From NCBI RefSeq assembly GCF_029952445.1, contig NZ_JAQPPK010000008.1, positions 62,001 through 126,000 on the forward strand: a stretch of DNA of 64,000 nt. Reading direction: 5' to 3'. The translations under genes were made by a program, and so were the position numbers. A model generated the notes under the pieces. The model ran no database searches. It was given only the letters and a program-made list of their open reading frames with translations, and was not told the DNA's origin. The number at the start of each line of letters is the position of its first letter. The first letter of the stretch is position 1. Origin of the DNA: Paenarthrobacter nitroguajacolicus. GTDB taxonomy: Bacteria > Actinomycetota > Actinomycetes > Actinomycetales > Micrococcaceae. Of this stretch, positions 26,871-35,737 are shown in pieces.

Positions 26871-27944
26871 GTGGCAAAGACGAACGAACGGTCCCAACGT
26901 GGCGGCCATGCCGGCGTCAGCATTGAGGACGTTGCCGCAGCAGCTGGCGTCTCAACGGCAACCGTTTCCCGGGCAGTGCGGGGATTGCCGCGGGTCTCTC
27001 CCGCAACCCGCGAGAAGATCCTGGAAGTTGCAAGTTCTTTGGGATACGTGGCGTCGTCGTCGGCTTCAGGGCTGGCGACGGGCCGCACCCGCACCATTGG
27101 CGTCCTCGCTCCGTTCGTCAGCCGGTGGTTCTTCTCCAAAGCCATCGAAGGCGCTGACCGCGAACTGCATTCAAGGAAGTACAACCTTTCACTGTTCAAC
27201 CTCGGCGGCCACGGCAGCAACCGGGAGCGGCTCTTCAGCTCCACCATGGTCTACAAACAGATCGATGCGCTGCTGGTGCTCTGCATGTCCTTGACCGAGG
27301 ACGAACTGGAACACCTCCACAAGATCGACATTCCGCTGGTGGTGGTGGGCGGCCACGTTGAGGACTGCCCCTACATCGGCATCAACGACTACGACGCCGC
27401 GTCCACCGCGGTGAAGCACTTGCTGGACCTGGGGCACAAGGACATAGCCCTTCTCCACGGCGACGACGAAACGGACCTTAACTTCGACGTTCCCCGCGTG
27501 CGTATCCGCGCCTTCCAGGAAGTCATGTCCGACGCCGGCCTGGAAGTCCGCTCCGAATGGGACCAGTGGGGCGACTTCACCGTGGCAAGTGGGCAAGAGG
27601 CCTTCAACCGGCTATGGACCCAGCCCGGCCGCAAGCCGACAGCGATTTTCTGTTCCTCTGACGAAATGGCCATGGGAGTCATTTTTGAAGCGGGACGGCA
27701 CGGGGTCAGGGTGCCGGAGGATCTCTCTGTCATCGGCATTGATGATCACGATTTCTCGTCGTCGCTTGGCTTGACCACCGTGGGCCAACGTCCGGACAAC
27801 CAAGCCGAACTGGCTACCAGGATGCTGCTGGACGAACTGGACGGGCACAGCGGCGCGGTTCACTCCGAGGTGGCACCGCATGAGCTGATCGTCCGGGAAA
27901 CAACAGCGCCGCCCAACGGTAAGTTCACAACCAGCCCAAGCTAG
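26871..27944 (+). CDS. LacI-family repressor of the sugar ABC operon
   Basis: The start is GTG at 26871, 6 nt after GGGGG. The 357-residue protein has an N-terminal HTH (VSIEDVAAAAGVSTATVSRA) with the hinge helix VSPATREKILEVASSLGYVA, and a periplasmic-binding-protein-like effector domain (IGVLAPFVSRWFFSKAIEGA; ALLHGDDETDLNFDVPRVR; IFCSSDEMAMGVIFEAGRHG). It lies 144 bp after the permease operon on the same strand. The AAGCGCTT operator at 23046-23059 is its likely target. Confidence 0.9.
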   Translation: MAKTNERSQRGGHAGVSIEDVAAAAGVSTATVSRAVRGLPRVSPATREKILEVASSLGYVASSSASGLATGRTRTIGVLAPFVSRWFFSKAIEGADRELHSRKYNLSLFNLGGHGSNRERLFSSTMVYKQIDALLVLCMSLTEDELEHLHKIDIPLVVVGGHVEDCPYIGINDYDAASTAVKHLLDLGHKDIALLHGDDETDLNFDVPRVRIRAFQEVMSDAGLEVRSEWDQWGDFTVASGQEAFNRLWTQPGRKPTAIFCSSDEMAMGVIFEAGRHGVRVPEDLSVIGIDDHDFSSSLGLTTVGQRPDNQAELATRMLLDELDGHSGAVHSEVAPHELIVRETTAPPNGKFTTSPS

Positions 27945-27968
27945 GAAGCGGCAGCCAGGAAGCCCAAG

Positions 27969-28853
27969 CTAGGAAGCGCGCGCCAACTGCCGGATGGGAA
28001 TCCACCGGGAGGCAAGGCGCCGGTAGGCTGCTGCGGCCCCTGTCATGTCGCCCTCGGCCAAGCACTCAATCCCCAAGCGAACATCCATGGGGGAGTCGTC
28101 CGGGTACACCTTGTCAGCCACAGCGCCGTAATCGAGCTCCACCATGGACTGGACGTGGAACAGCTCCAGCCATTCAGTGAGCTGGGTCAGGTCATCCAGC
28201 ATGTCCAGGTCAGGAGCCGCCAGCGCCAGGTGGGCCACGGAAAAACGGGCCCGTTCCAAGGCTTCGGTCAGCGGCGTCCACACCCGTACCGTAAGGATCC
28301 GCCCCTCGGCTTCCACCACGTCCTTGCGGTCCGACTCGGCAAACAGCGAGAACCAGCTGAACGGGATTCCCCAGGTGGAGGCCCGGGTGTGGACGCGTTT
28401 GGCATCTTCCCGGGCATTGATCCGGTCGATCCGCATCTGGTGCTTGTCCCGTTGGGATACCGGAATGAGCAGGTCGGCCAGGGGACTGTGCACCCCGTCC
28501 ATGAGCGCGTTGGCTGCCAAACCGGCCCGAATCACCAGTTGGCTGGGGCAGTAAAGGACCCGTCCGGCGTCGTCGTCATCTTTTCCCGGCGCGGCGTGCC
28601 GCCCGGTGGGGACGCGCGTCATGCGCACCAGGTCGGTGCGGCCGGTGGGGAAAGGATCGCCGCCGGAGCGCGTGATGCGCCCCAGCGAGGCCTGGAGTTC
28701 GGCATTTTCGACGGCGGCCCGGGAACCTGCCCTGCTGCTCTCCGCCACGAGCTGGCGCTGCTGCTCGGGTGGGAAGGCTTCGAGGGGCTCGTAAACGCGC
28801 AGGGACGAAGAAAAGGGCAGGCCGGCCTGACCCCGGTACAGGTTTCCGCTCAT
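27969..28853 (-). CDS. Conserved hypothetical protein of Micrococcales type
   Basis: The 294-residue soluble protein contains VLYCPSQLVIRAGLAANALM, WGIPFSWFSLFAESDRKDVV and a C-terminal AYRRLASRWIPIRQLARAS. There is no signal, membrane helix or known catalytic motif. It is Arg- and Asp-rich and fairly typical of conserved uncharacterised actinobacterial proteins. It precedes nothing in an operon except possibly the exonuclease gene 36 bp upstream on the same strand. Function unknown. Confidence 0.65.
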   Translation of the reverse strand: MSGNLYRGQAGLPFSSSLRVYEPLEAFPPEQQRQLVAESSRAGSRAAVENAELQASLGRITRSGGDPFPTGRTDLVRMTRVPTGRHAAPGKDDDDAGRVLYCPSQLVIRAGLAANALMDGVHSPLADLLIPVSQRDKHQMRIDRINAREDAKRVHTRASTWGIPFSWFSLFAESDRKDVVEAEGRILTVRVWTPLTEALERARFSVAHLALAAPDLDMLDDLTQLTEWLELFHVQSMVELDYGAVADKVYPDDSPMDVRLGIECLAEGDMTGAAAAYRRLASRWIPIRQLARAS

Positions 28854-28889
28854 CTCCAGCCAGCCCCTTTCATCCGAGTCGTTGGGTGG

Positions 28890-29702
28890 TTAGTCGGCAA
28901 GCTCCACGATCACGGGAGCGTGGTCCGAGGCGCCCTTGCCCTTGCGTTCCTCGCGGTCAATGGAGGCGCCAGTGACGCGCGAAGCCAGCGCCGGGGAGGC
29001 CAGGCAGAAGTCGATCCGCATGCCTTCCTTCTTGGGGAAGCGTAGCTGTGTGTAGTCCCAGTAGGTGTAGACGCCGGGGCCAGGCGTATAGGGACGGACG
29101 ACGTCGGTAAAACCGGCGGTTTCGAACGCGTGGAACGCTGCCCGCTCGGGTTCACTGACGTGGGTGAAGTTGTTGTCGCGGAAGAGCTGGATGTCCCACA
29201 CGTCGTCGTCGAACGGTGCGATGTTCCAGTCACCCATGAGGGCGATCTGCGCGTTGGGTTCGGCCTGGACCCATTCGGCGGCCTGGCCACGGAGGACCTC
29301 CAGCCACTTGATCTTGTATGGCATGTGTTCGTCGTCCAGGGACCGGCCGTTGGGGACGTAGAGGCTCCAGACCCGGATTCCGCCGCACGTGGCTGCAATG
29401 GCGCGGGCTTCCTGGGCGGGATCCTTGCCGGCCTTGCCAAAAGCGGGCTGGTCCACGAAGGTGCGCTCCACGTCTTCGAGACCCACGCGGGAGGCGATGG
29501 CAACGCCGTTCCACTGGTTCACGCCGAAGTGCGCAACCTCGTAGCCCATGCGCTCAAAGAGTTCCCAGGGGAAGTTATCGTCCTTGCACTTGGTCTCCTG
29601 GATGGCCAGGACATCGCAGTCGCTGCGCTCAAGCCAGGCTTCCACGCGGTCGGCTCGGGCACGGAGGGAGTTCACATTCCAGGTAGCTATCTTCACAGCC
29701 AC
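28890..29702 (-). CDS. xthA: Exodeoxyribonuclease III / AP endonuclease
   Basis: The 270-residue protein matches XthA closely: KIATWNVNSLRARADRVEAW, metal ligand Glu36 in IQETKCKDDNFP, GDWNIAP, and the C-terminal SDHAPVIVEL with the catalytic His. It cuts at abasic sites and removes 3' blocks. The GTG at 29702 is used; a GTG at 29696 (giving MKIATWNV, the common start) is equally possible. Confidence 0.93.
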   Translation of the reverse strand: MAVKIATWNVNSLRARADRVEAWLERSDCDVLAIQETKCKDDNFPWELFERMGYEVAHFGVNQWNGVAIASRVGLEDVERTFVDQPAFGKAGKDPAQEARAIAATCGGIRVWSLYVPNGRSLDDEHMPYKIKWLEVLRGQAAEWVQAEPNAQIALMGDWNIAPFDDDVWDIQLFRDNNFTHVSEPERAAFHAFETAGFTDVVRPYTPGPGVYTYWDYTQLRFPKKEGMRIDFCLASPALASRVTGASIDREERKGKGASDHAPVIVELAD

Positions 29703-29735
29703 TAACTTACCGAACTTGGCGCTGAGCGCATCCCC

Positions 29736-29759
29736 CTGCGGCTTTTTACCGTGCCGCAG
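29736..29759 (-). terminator. Short hairpin at the 3' end of the HdeD gene
   Basis: CTGCGGC and GCCGCAG form a 7-bp stem with a 10-nt loop directly after the HdeD stop; there is no T-tract in the needed place, so termination is uncertain. Confidence 0.35.
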
Positions 29760-30326
29760 CTAGTGGCCGTACAGCGTCCGTGTGTTGGCCAGCTTGCGGA
29801 GCCCGATGCCCGAAGCGATCAGCAGCAGGCCCGTGAGGATGGCAAAGGCGGACAACATTCCCATGAGCCCAAGGAGGCCAACCCCAGGGTTCACCAAAAC
29901 GACAATCCCAAACACGGTGGTGATGAGCCCGGTGAGGAGCCATAAGCCCCAGCCGCTGATGAAGCTGCGGGCTGCCAGGGCCAGGATGATCTGCGAGATC
30001 CCCAGTACAAGGGCCCACAATCCAATAAGGACTCCGATGGCAGCCGCTGTGATTCCGGGCCACGCGATGGCCAGCACGCCGGCGGCTATGGAGATGAGGC
30101 CACCCACTACGCTCCAACGGGAACGGCCGGCGGGATCGTAGAAATAGTGGGCCACGCTGGTGATGCCGTCCACGATGGCGAAGAAGCCGAACACCACCAC
30201 CACCGCGAACACTGTGGCGCTGGGCAGAACCAGGACCAGAAGGCCAAAAACGATGGCGAGGGCTCCGCGGACCAACAAAGCCGTCCCTGGAGTGGTGAAC
30301 ATTCTGCGACCCGTTGTGTCCGACAT
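29760..30326 (-). CDS. HdeD-family (DUF308) membrane protein
   Basis: The 188-residue protein has six predicted helices in three hairpins with the typical HdeD spacing: LLVRGALAIVFGLLVLVLPS, then FGFFAIVDGITSVAHYFYDP and a final LLIASGIGLRKLAN. In Escherichia coli HdeD contributes to acid resistance; the actinobacterial role is not established. The gene stands between xthA and the response regulator on the same strand. Confidence 0.85.
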   Translation of the reverse strand: MSDTTGRRMFTTPGTALLVRGALAIVFGLLVLVLPSATVFAVVVVFGFFAIVDGITSVAHYFYDPAGRSRWSVVGGLISIAAGVLAIAWPGITAAAIGVLIGLWALVLGISQIILALAARSFISGWGLWLLTGLITTVFGIVVLVNPGVGLLGLMGMLSAFAILTGLLLIASGIGLRKLANTRTLYGH

Positions 30327-30353
30327 ACGGACAGCGTAACCAACCGCGTGCCT

Positions 30354-30980
30354 TTACCGCATCCCTTCGCGCCGGATGGCTGTTGCGATGGCTGCCGCGC
30401 GTGTCTCCACGCCCAGTTTGGCGTAGATGTGGGCCAGGTGTGTTTTCACGGTTGCCTCGGAAATGAAGAGCCGTTTCCCGAGATCCCGGTTGCTCAGTCC
30501 CTGGGTCAGCAGGCTCAACAATTCAGCTTCCCGGGGCGTGAGGATTTCGTCGGGATTCCGCAATTGCTGGAACAGCCGTGAGGCCACGGGCGCGCTCATC
30601 ACGCTCTTCCCCTGCACGGCGCCGCGGACTGCCGCGAAGATCTCTTCCGGGGCGGCATCCTTGAGCAGGTAGCCCATGGCCCCGGCGTCCACGGCGCGCA
30701 CAATATCGGCATCCGAGTCGTAGGTGGTGAATACGATCACCGCCTGCTTCGGGTTGCGTTGCCGCAGCTGCTTGATCGCCTCGATTCCATCCATCCCGTC
30801 TCCCATGGCCAGATCCATCAGGACCACGGCAGGCGAGTGCACTTGCGCAGCTTCCAGCGCTTCCTCACCCGAGGATGCCTCCCCGACGACGGCGATATCG
30901 GCCTGGGTGCCCAGCAGCGCCTTCAACCCGCTCCGGACCACGGTGTGGTCGTCCACGAGCAGCACGGAAATAGCGGTCAC
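30354..30980 (-). CDS. NarL/FixJ-family response regulator, SenR-like
   Basis: The 208-residue protein has a receiver domain with acidic pocket Asp10/Asp11 and phosphorylation site Asp56 (VVLMDLAMGDGMDG), and a LuxR-type HTH (LTPREAELLSLLTQGLSNRD; LFISEATVKTHLAHIYAKLG). It is coupled to the upstream kinase by a 4-nt overlap. Because a secreted HbpS-like protein is encoded divergently, this pair resembles the SenS/SenR system of Streptomyces, which senses redox state through extracellular HbpS. Confidence 0.9.
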   Translation of the reverse strand: MTAISVLLVDDHTVVRSGLKALLGTQADIAVVGEASSGEEALEAAQVHSPAVVLMDLAMGDGMDGIEAIKQLRQRNPKQAVIVFTTYDSDADIVRAVDAGAMGYLLKDAAPEEIFAAVRGAVQGKSVMSAPVASRLFQQLRNPDEILTPREAELLSLLTQGLSNRDLGKRLFISEATVKTHLAHIYAKLGVETRAAAIATAIRREGMR

Positions 30981-32137
30981 AGGCCCTCCTTTGACGAATC
31001 GGCAGGCTGGCTGAGCGGCAGCTGCGCCGCGATGATGGTTCCTTCACCCGGCGAGCTCTCCACCGACAATTCTCCACCCAACTGTTCCACCCGCTGCCGC
31101 ATGGCCCGCAGGCCGTACCCCCCGGTTTCCGACGGCGAAGGTACCGCTGAAGGATCAAAGCCGCGGCCGTCGTCGTACACGTCCAGGGTGACCGCCTCCG
31201 GAAGGTATCCAAGAGTCACGCTGGCGTGGTCCGCGTGCGCGTGGAGCTTAATGTTGGCTGCCGCGCTCTGGGTGACGCGGAGCAGGGCATGGCGGACCTC
31301 GGCAGGCAAGGGGCGCAGGTGCCCGGTGACCTGCACCTGGATGGTGTCCACATACTGGCGCGCGGCGTGCTGGAGGGCCTCCGGGAGGGGGCCGGTTTCC
31401 AGTCCGGGCGCGGAAAGTTCGTGCACCAGGCTGCGGGTATCGGCGAGGTTGCGCCGCAGCAGCCCGGATGCTTTGGCGACGTCGTGTTGGGCCGAGCCGT
31501 CCGGCCAGGAGCGCTGCGCCGCCTCGAGGAGGAGCAGGCTGCTGGCGAGCCCTTGGGTCACGGTGTCGTGGATTTCCCGTGAAACGCGCTCGCGTTCCGT
31601 GGCGATTCCGGCTTCCCGTTCGGTGGCGGCGAGTTGTTCCTGGTCGCGCTCGATCTTGTCGTAGATCAAGGTCAGCAGGGCGCCTGCGGCGAGCGGGCCG
31701 AGCAGCATGGCGACGTCTGTCCAGCCACTCATCCGGAAGAGCCCGACGGCGGTGGCCGCTGCGGTCACGCCGCTGGCGGCGTATCCGATCAAGCCGCGGA
31801 AGGCCCGGCGCGTCAGAAAGAAGATGGCGAACGAGCACCAGGCAAAGCTCGGAGCCACGATCACCAGCGCGGCCCAAGCAGCCACGAGGGCGATCATCCA
31901 CGGGATCCACAGGCGGCGGCCCGGCAGGCGCAGCCGTGCCAACGCCGCCGTCACGGCGTACAGGGCGCACACCGCGAGCGCCAACACGACAGTCCAGAGG
32001 TTGTCCGCGGGGGAGTGCCGCATGACGTACCGGACGCCGGAAGCCACCATCAGGACGGCGAAGCCAGCATGCACCACGGCGTCGATGCGGCCATCGAAGC
32101 GGCTGCTCGGCGCGGGCCGTGAGGGGGCACTTGGCAT
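30977..32137 (-). CDS. Sensor histidine kinase, SenS-like (NarX/DesK group)
   Basis: The 386-residue protein has about five membrane helices in residues 20-160, then a dimerisation helix with His190 in ERVSREIHDTVTQGL (HisKA_3), and an HATPase domain (LRVTQSAAANIKLHAHADHA; VYDDGRGFD; GGYGLRAMRQRVEQLGGEL). SenS of Streptomyces reticuli also has five membrane helices and interacts with the secreted heme-binding HbpS; here an HbpS-like gene lies 194 bp away on the opposite strand. The ligand is therefore inferred, not proven. Confidence 0.88.
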   Translation of the reverse strand: MPSAPSRPAPSSRFDGRIDAVVHAGFAVLMVASGVRYVMRHSPADNLWTVVLALAVCALYAVTAALARLRLPGRRLWIPWMIALVAAWAALVIVAPSFAWCSFAIFFLTRRAFRGLIGYAASGVTAAATAVGLFRMSGWTDVAMLLGPLAAGALLTLIYDKIERDQEQLAATEREAGIATERERVSREIHDTVTQGLASSLLLLEAAQRSWPDGSAQHDVAKASGLLRRNLADTRSLVHELSAPGLETGPLPEALQHAARQYVDTIQVQVTGHLRPLPAEVRHALLRVTQSAAANIKLHAHADHASVTLGYLPEAVTLDVYDDGRGFDPSAVPSPSETGGYGLRAMRQRVEQLGGELSVESSPGEGTIIAAQLPLSQPADSSKEGL

Positions 32138-32331
32138 GGGGTGGTTCCCGTTTCAGTTTGCTGGGTGGGCGATCTTTCCATGCTAGATGTCCCGCCGTTA
32201 TTGGTCTCTCCACCTTTTGGCTGATATGGCCTGCGGAAAGTATGAGGCCGTGGCCTGCTTCGGGCCGATGTGGCCGCGGCCTCGCCCCGGAAGCATGGAG
32301 GTGTACCCGCTGCTTATGACCAGGAGAAACC

Positions 32332-32925
32332 GTGAAGAAGTTCAATATCGCGACGAAGTCCAACAAGACCATCGCCGCCGCCGCTGCCGGAGCATTGTTG
32401 CTCACCGGAGGGATCACTGCCGTGGCCAATGCCGTCGCTCCCGCCGCTGCACCGGAAGCCGCCACCGCGAAAGTAGCCGCCGATGTCCAGCCTGCACCGG
32501 AAAACGTCGTGGCCCAGAACCGCATCACCGTGGGAGCCTCCAGCAAGGCCGTCAACGCGGCGCTGGCAAAGTGCCAGGCGGACAAACTGCCGTTCGTGAC
32601 CGTCGCCTTGGTGGACCGTTTCGGTACCGTCCAGGCCATCCTCCGTGGTGACAATGCCGCCGAGCACACCATCGAGGCCGCCAAACAGAAGGCCTACACC
32701 GCGGCGGCCTTCGGCGCTCCCACCAGCGAGCTCGCCAAGCGCGTCAATGGCAACGGCCCGTCCATCGCGGACCTCCCCGGCACCCTCTTCCTGGCCGGCG
32801 GCGTCCCGCTGAAGGTCAACGGTGTTTCGGTGGCGGGCATCGGCGTCGGGGGTGCCCCGGACGGTGCCCTCGATGAAGCCTGCGCCACCGCTGGTGCCGA
32901 CGCCCTGGCTGTTGCGGCCAAGTAG
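32332..32925 (+). CDS. Secreted HbpS/GlcG-family heme-binding-like protein
   Basis: The GTG at 32332 follows AGGAG by 5 nt. The 197-residue protein has a signal peptide (KKFNIATKSNKTIAAAAAGA, cleavage near AVANAVA), then a GlcG/HbpS domain: NAALAKCQADKLPFVTVALV, then VDRFGTVQAILRGDNAAEHT, QKAYTAAAFGAPTSELAKRV and GVPLKVNGVSVAGIGVGGAP. HbpS of Streptomyces binds heme and iron outside the cell and modulates SenS. The divergent kinase and regulator genes strengthen this reading. Confidence 0.82.
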   Translation: MKKFNIATKSNKTIAAAAAGALLLTGGITAVANAVAPAAAPEAATAKVAADVQPAPENVVAQNRITVGASSKAVNAALAKCQADKLPFVTVALVDRFGTVQAILRGDNAAEHTIEAAKQKAYTAAAFGAPTSELAKRVNGNGPSIADLPGTLFLAGGVPLKVNGVSVAGIGVGGAPDGALDEACATAGADALAVAAK

Positions 32926-32927
32926 CC

Positions 32928-33725
32928 ATGGATCCCCGTGGAGTTTTTGTACACGTAATGGCCTTTGGGGAGCGTTTTAGGGGCGTTATCTGTACGAAAA
33001 CTCCGGCAGTGGGCGCAGGTCTGGTTGTGCTTGGGCTGCTGTCCGGATGTACGACGGCGGCGCCCGCGCCTTCCAGCGCTGCGCAGGCTTCCAGGGCTGC
33101 GCAGGCCTCCAGCGCTGCCTCGCCTTCCAGCCCGGCCACGACTCAAGCAGCCCCTGCCCCAACCGCGGCGTCGAACGCGGGTCCCGGCCCGGCGTCGTCG
33201 GCTGTTGTGCCACCCAAACTGTCACCGGAGACTCAAATGGAAACCGACCGACTCCTGATCCTGGCCGCCAAAGCCAACGATCCCGCCCGCGTGCGTGAGC
33301 TGATCGCGGCGGGCGGCAATGTCAACGCGAAGGACGATATCCAGGACTCGGCGTTCCTGTACGCCGGGGCGGAGGGCTTCAACGAGGTCCTGCAGCTGAC
33401 CTTGGCTGCCGGCGCGGATATGCGCAGCATCAACCGGTACGGCGGGACTGCCCTGATCCCGGCCAGCGAACATGGGCACACGGAGACAGTGCGTATCCTC
33501 ATCGCCGCGGGGGTGCCCGTGGACCACGTCAACAACCTGGGCTGGACGGCCATGCAGGAGGCGATCCTGCTCAACAACGGGGGTCCCAACCAGCAGGACG
33601 TCGTCCGGCAGCTCCTTGCAGCAGGGGCGAATCCGGATATCCGGGATCCCGAAGGCCGAACCGCCCTGCAGAATGCAGAGCGGCTCGGATTTACGGAGAT
33701 CGCGGCGCTGATCCGGACCCGCTGA
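32928..33725 (+). CDS. Ankyrin-repeat lipoprotein
   Basis: The ATG at 32928 lies 2 nt after the HbpS-like stop; an ATG at 32958 (MAFGERF) is an alternative with a slightly better upstream region. The 265-residue protein has a lipobox VVLGLLSGCTT, an Ala/Ser/Pro linker, and four to five ankyrin repeats (DRLLILAAKANDPARVRELI; GGTALIPASEHGHTETVRIL; EGRTALQNAERLGFTEIAAL). Exported ankyrin proteins near heme or catalase genes assist oxidative-stress defence in Pseudomonas; a similar link to HbpS is an inference. Confidence 0.8.
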   Translation: MDPRGVFVHVMAFGERFRGVICTKTPAVGAGLVVLGLLSGCTTAAPAPSSAAQASRAAQASSAASPSSPATTQAAPAPTAASNAGPGPASSAVVPPKLSPETQMETDRLLILAAKANDPARVRELIAAGGNVNAKDDIQDSAFLYAGAEGFNEVLQLTLAAGADMRSINRYGGTALIPASEHGHTETVRILIAAGVPVDHVNNLGWTAMQEAILLNNGGPNQQDVVRQLLAAGANPDIRDPEGRTALQNAERLGFTEIAALIRTR

Positions 33726-33734
33726 ACTCGCCTG

Positions 33735-33800
33735 CCCAACTAGGTGACAGCACTTGTTCCATTGAACGCCCAGTGGAACGTTTGCTGTCACCTGGTTGGG
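33735..33800. repeat. Long intergenic palindrome between convergent genes
   Basis: Outer arms CCCAACTAGGTGACAGCA (33735-33752) and TGCTGTCACCTGGTTGGG (33783-33800) pair over 18 bp with one G-U; inner arms GTTCCATTG and CAGTGGAAC pair across a 6-nt loop. There is no T-tract. It lies between the ankyrin gene and the thiolase gene and could act as a bidirectional terminator or be a REP-like element. Confidence 0.7.
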
Positions 33801-33803
33801 TTG

Positions 33804-35021
33804 CTACAGGGCTTCGAGGATGCTCACGTAGTTCGCGATGCCCACCCCGCCCATGTTCTGGACCGCTCCGCGGCGGGCATTGGCCAATTGCATGCCGCCA
33901 GCGGTCCCCGTGAGTTGCATGGCCGCGATGACGTGCTGCGACACTCCCGTGGCGCCCACCGGATGGCCCTTGGCTTTCAGTCCGCCGGACACATTGACCG
34001 GCAGCTTCCCGTCCTTGTATACCCAGCCTTCCTTGATGGCCCGGGAACCCTCGCCGCGCGGAGTCAGGCCCATGGCCTCGTACATCACGAGCTCGGCGAT
34101 GGTGAAGCAGTCATGGACTTCGGCGAAGTCAAGGTGATCCACGCCCACTCCGGCCATTCCCAGCGCGCGCTCCCACGAGGCACGGGTGGCCGCGAATTCG
34201 GTGGGGTCGCGCTTCTCCGCAGGGAAGAAGTCGTTCGCATGGCCGAACCCCGCAAGGCGCACAGGCGCGGTTGCACTGTCGCTTGTTGCCGAGGTTGAAA
34301 GCACGACGGCGGCAGCTCCGTCCGAAACCGGCGAACAGTCGGTGCGGCGCAAGGGTTCGGCCACCATGGGGTTCTTGTCCGAAATGGTCCGGCAGAACTC
34401 TTCACCGAAATCCCGGTGCATCTGGGCGTAGGGGTTGTCCATGCCGTTGCGGTGGTTCTTGGCAGCAATGGAGCCCAGGACATCGCCAAGCCCGGCCTCG
34501 TAACCCGGGCCGTTAATGGATGATCCGTAGCGCTTGTCGTAGTGCTTGGCCACCTCCGCGAACAATCCCGTGAACCCCGTGGTGGAGGCTTTACCGGCCA
34601 TTTCGTAGGAGGCGCCCAACAGCGCAGCTCCCACAACGTCCGCGCCGGCGTCGGTCATCTTTTCCGCACCAATCACCAGGACGTTGCGTGCCGTTCCTGC
34701 GAGCACCGCCTTCACGCCCTGCTGGAACGCCGCCGAACCCGAAGCACAGGCATTCTCCGTGCGGGTCGCGGGGACGTTGGCCAGGTCCGCGGAGAGCTGG
34801 AGCGCCAGGGAGGACGTGAAGCCCAAGGGCTGCATGCCCGAGTTGAACTGGCCCAGGTAGATCTCGTCGATGTCCTTGGGGTCCAAGCCGGAGTTCCGGA
34901 TTGCTTCACCGGCGACCTGGACGATCAATGATTCCAGGGTCTGGTCCGTCAGCTTGCCGAACTTGCTGTGGCCCCAGCCGGTCAGCAGGATGTCTTTGCC
35001 GAACTGTTCTTTGAGGCTCAT
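33804..35021 (-). CDS. Thiolase-family acetyl-CoA acyltransferase (SCP2-thiolase-like)
   Basis: The 405-residue protein has the nucleophile Cys92 in [18 protein letters not shown] and the C-terminal [14 protein letters not shown]. The usual C-terminal CxG acid/base motif is replaced by [10 protein letters not shown], as in SCP2-type thiolases, where HDCF may supply the second Cys. It should cleave acetoacetyl-CoA or a longer 3-oxoacyl-CoA. Its start overlaps the stop of the CoA-transferase beta gene by 4 nt, so the three genes form a coupled operon for acetoacetate or a 3-oxo acid. Confidence 0.85.
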   Translation of the reverse strand: MSLKEQFGKDILLTGWGHSKFGKLTDQTLESLIVQVAGEAIRNSGLDPKDIDEIYLGQFNSGMQPLGFTSSLALQLSADLANVPATRTENACASGSAAFQQGVKAVLAGTARNVLVIGAEKMTDAGADVVGAALLGASYEMAGKASTTGFTGLFAEVAKHYDKRYGSSINGPGYEAGLGDVLGSIAAKNHRNGMDNPYAQMHRDFGEEFCRTISDKNPMVAEPLRRTDCSPVSDGAAAVVLSTSATSDSATAPVRLAGFGHANDFFPAEKRDPTEFAATRASWERALGMAGVGVDHLDFAEVHDCFTIAELVMYEAMGLTPRGEGSRAIKEGWVYKDGKLPVNVSGGLKAKGHPVGATGVSQHVIAAMQLTGTAGGMQLANARRGAVQNMGGVGIANYVSILEAL

Positions 35022-35716
35022 GCGTTGGCTCCTTCCAATGCTTCTTCAGCGGCGTCTTCCAGCGCCAGCGTAAATTCTGCTTCCGTCTTTCCGCGAAGCT
35101 CTTCGGCGGTGACGCCTGGGGCGAGGCGGGTCAGCAGCAGGCGGGTGCCGCCGTCGTGCGCTTCTTCGTTAGGCACGATGTCGAAAACGGCGAGGTCCGT
35201 GATGATCCGGTCCACGCACTTCAGCCCGGTCAACGGGAGCGTGCATTCGCTGACGATCTTCGCCGAGCCGTCCTTGGCATTGTGCTCGGTCAGGACCACC
35301 ACACGGGGCGTGCCGGCCACCAGGTCCATGGCGCCCCCCATGCCCTTGACCATCTTGCCGGGGATGGTCCAGTTGGCGAGGTCGCCACCGCCGGAGACCT
35401 GCATGGCGCCGAGGATGGCCACCTTAACGTGGCCGCCGCGGATCATGCCGAACGAGGTGGCGGAGTCGAAGATGCTGCCACCCGGAGTGATAGTGACTGT
35501 CTGCTTGCCTGCATTGATGAGGTCCGCGTCTTCCTCGCCCTCGAACGGGAAGGGACCCATGCCCAGCAGGCCGTTCTCGCTCTGCAGGATTACCCGCACG
35601 CCGTCGGGCAGGTTGTTGGCCACCAGGGTGGGGATGCCGATGCCGAGGTTGACGTAGTCGCCGTCGTTCAGTTCTTCGGCCGCGATGGCGGCCATTTGGT
35701 CTCGTGTCCAAGCCAT
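35018..35716 (-). CDS. 3-oxoacid CoA-transferase subunit B
   Basis: The 232-residue protein has the family catalytic Glu47 in [12 protein letters not shown], preceded by [20 protein letters not shown]. It forms a thioester intermediate with CoA during transfer from succinyl-CoA. It pairs with subunit A encoded 21 bp upstream. The combination with a thiolase fits acetoacetate use (Ato/Sco) better than the beta-ketoadipate pathway, for which ring-cleavage genes would be expected nearby. Confidence 0.9.
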   Translation of the reverse strand: MAWTRDQMAAIAAEELNDGDYVNLGIGIPTLVANNLPDGVRVILQSENGLLGMGPFPFEGEEDADLINAGKQTVTITPGGSIFDSATSFGMIRGGHVKVAILGAMQVSGGGDLANWTIPGKMVKGMGGAMDLVAGTPRVVVLTEHNAKDGSAKIVSECTLPLTGLKCVDRIITDLAVFDIVPNEEAHDGGTRLLLTRLAPGVTAEELRGKTEAEFTLALEDAAEEALEGANA

Positions 35717-35737
35717 GGTTGTGCTCCTCAGTGCTCT

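Noticed and set aside
31248-32684. A 478-codon open frame on the - strand crossing the kinase start and the HbpS-like gene
   Set aside because: It overlaps two well-supported genes in other frames and is Arg/Pro-rich low-complexity sequence without motifs.
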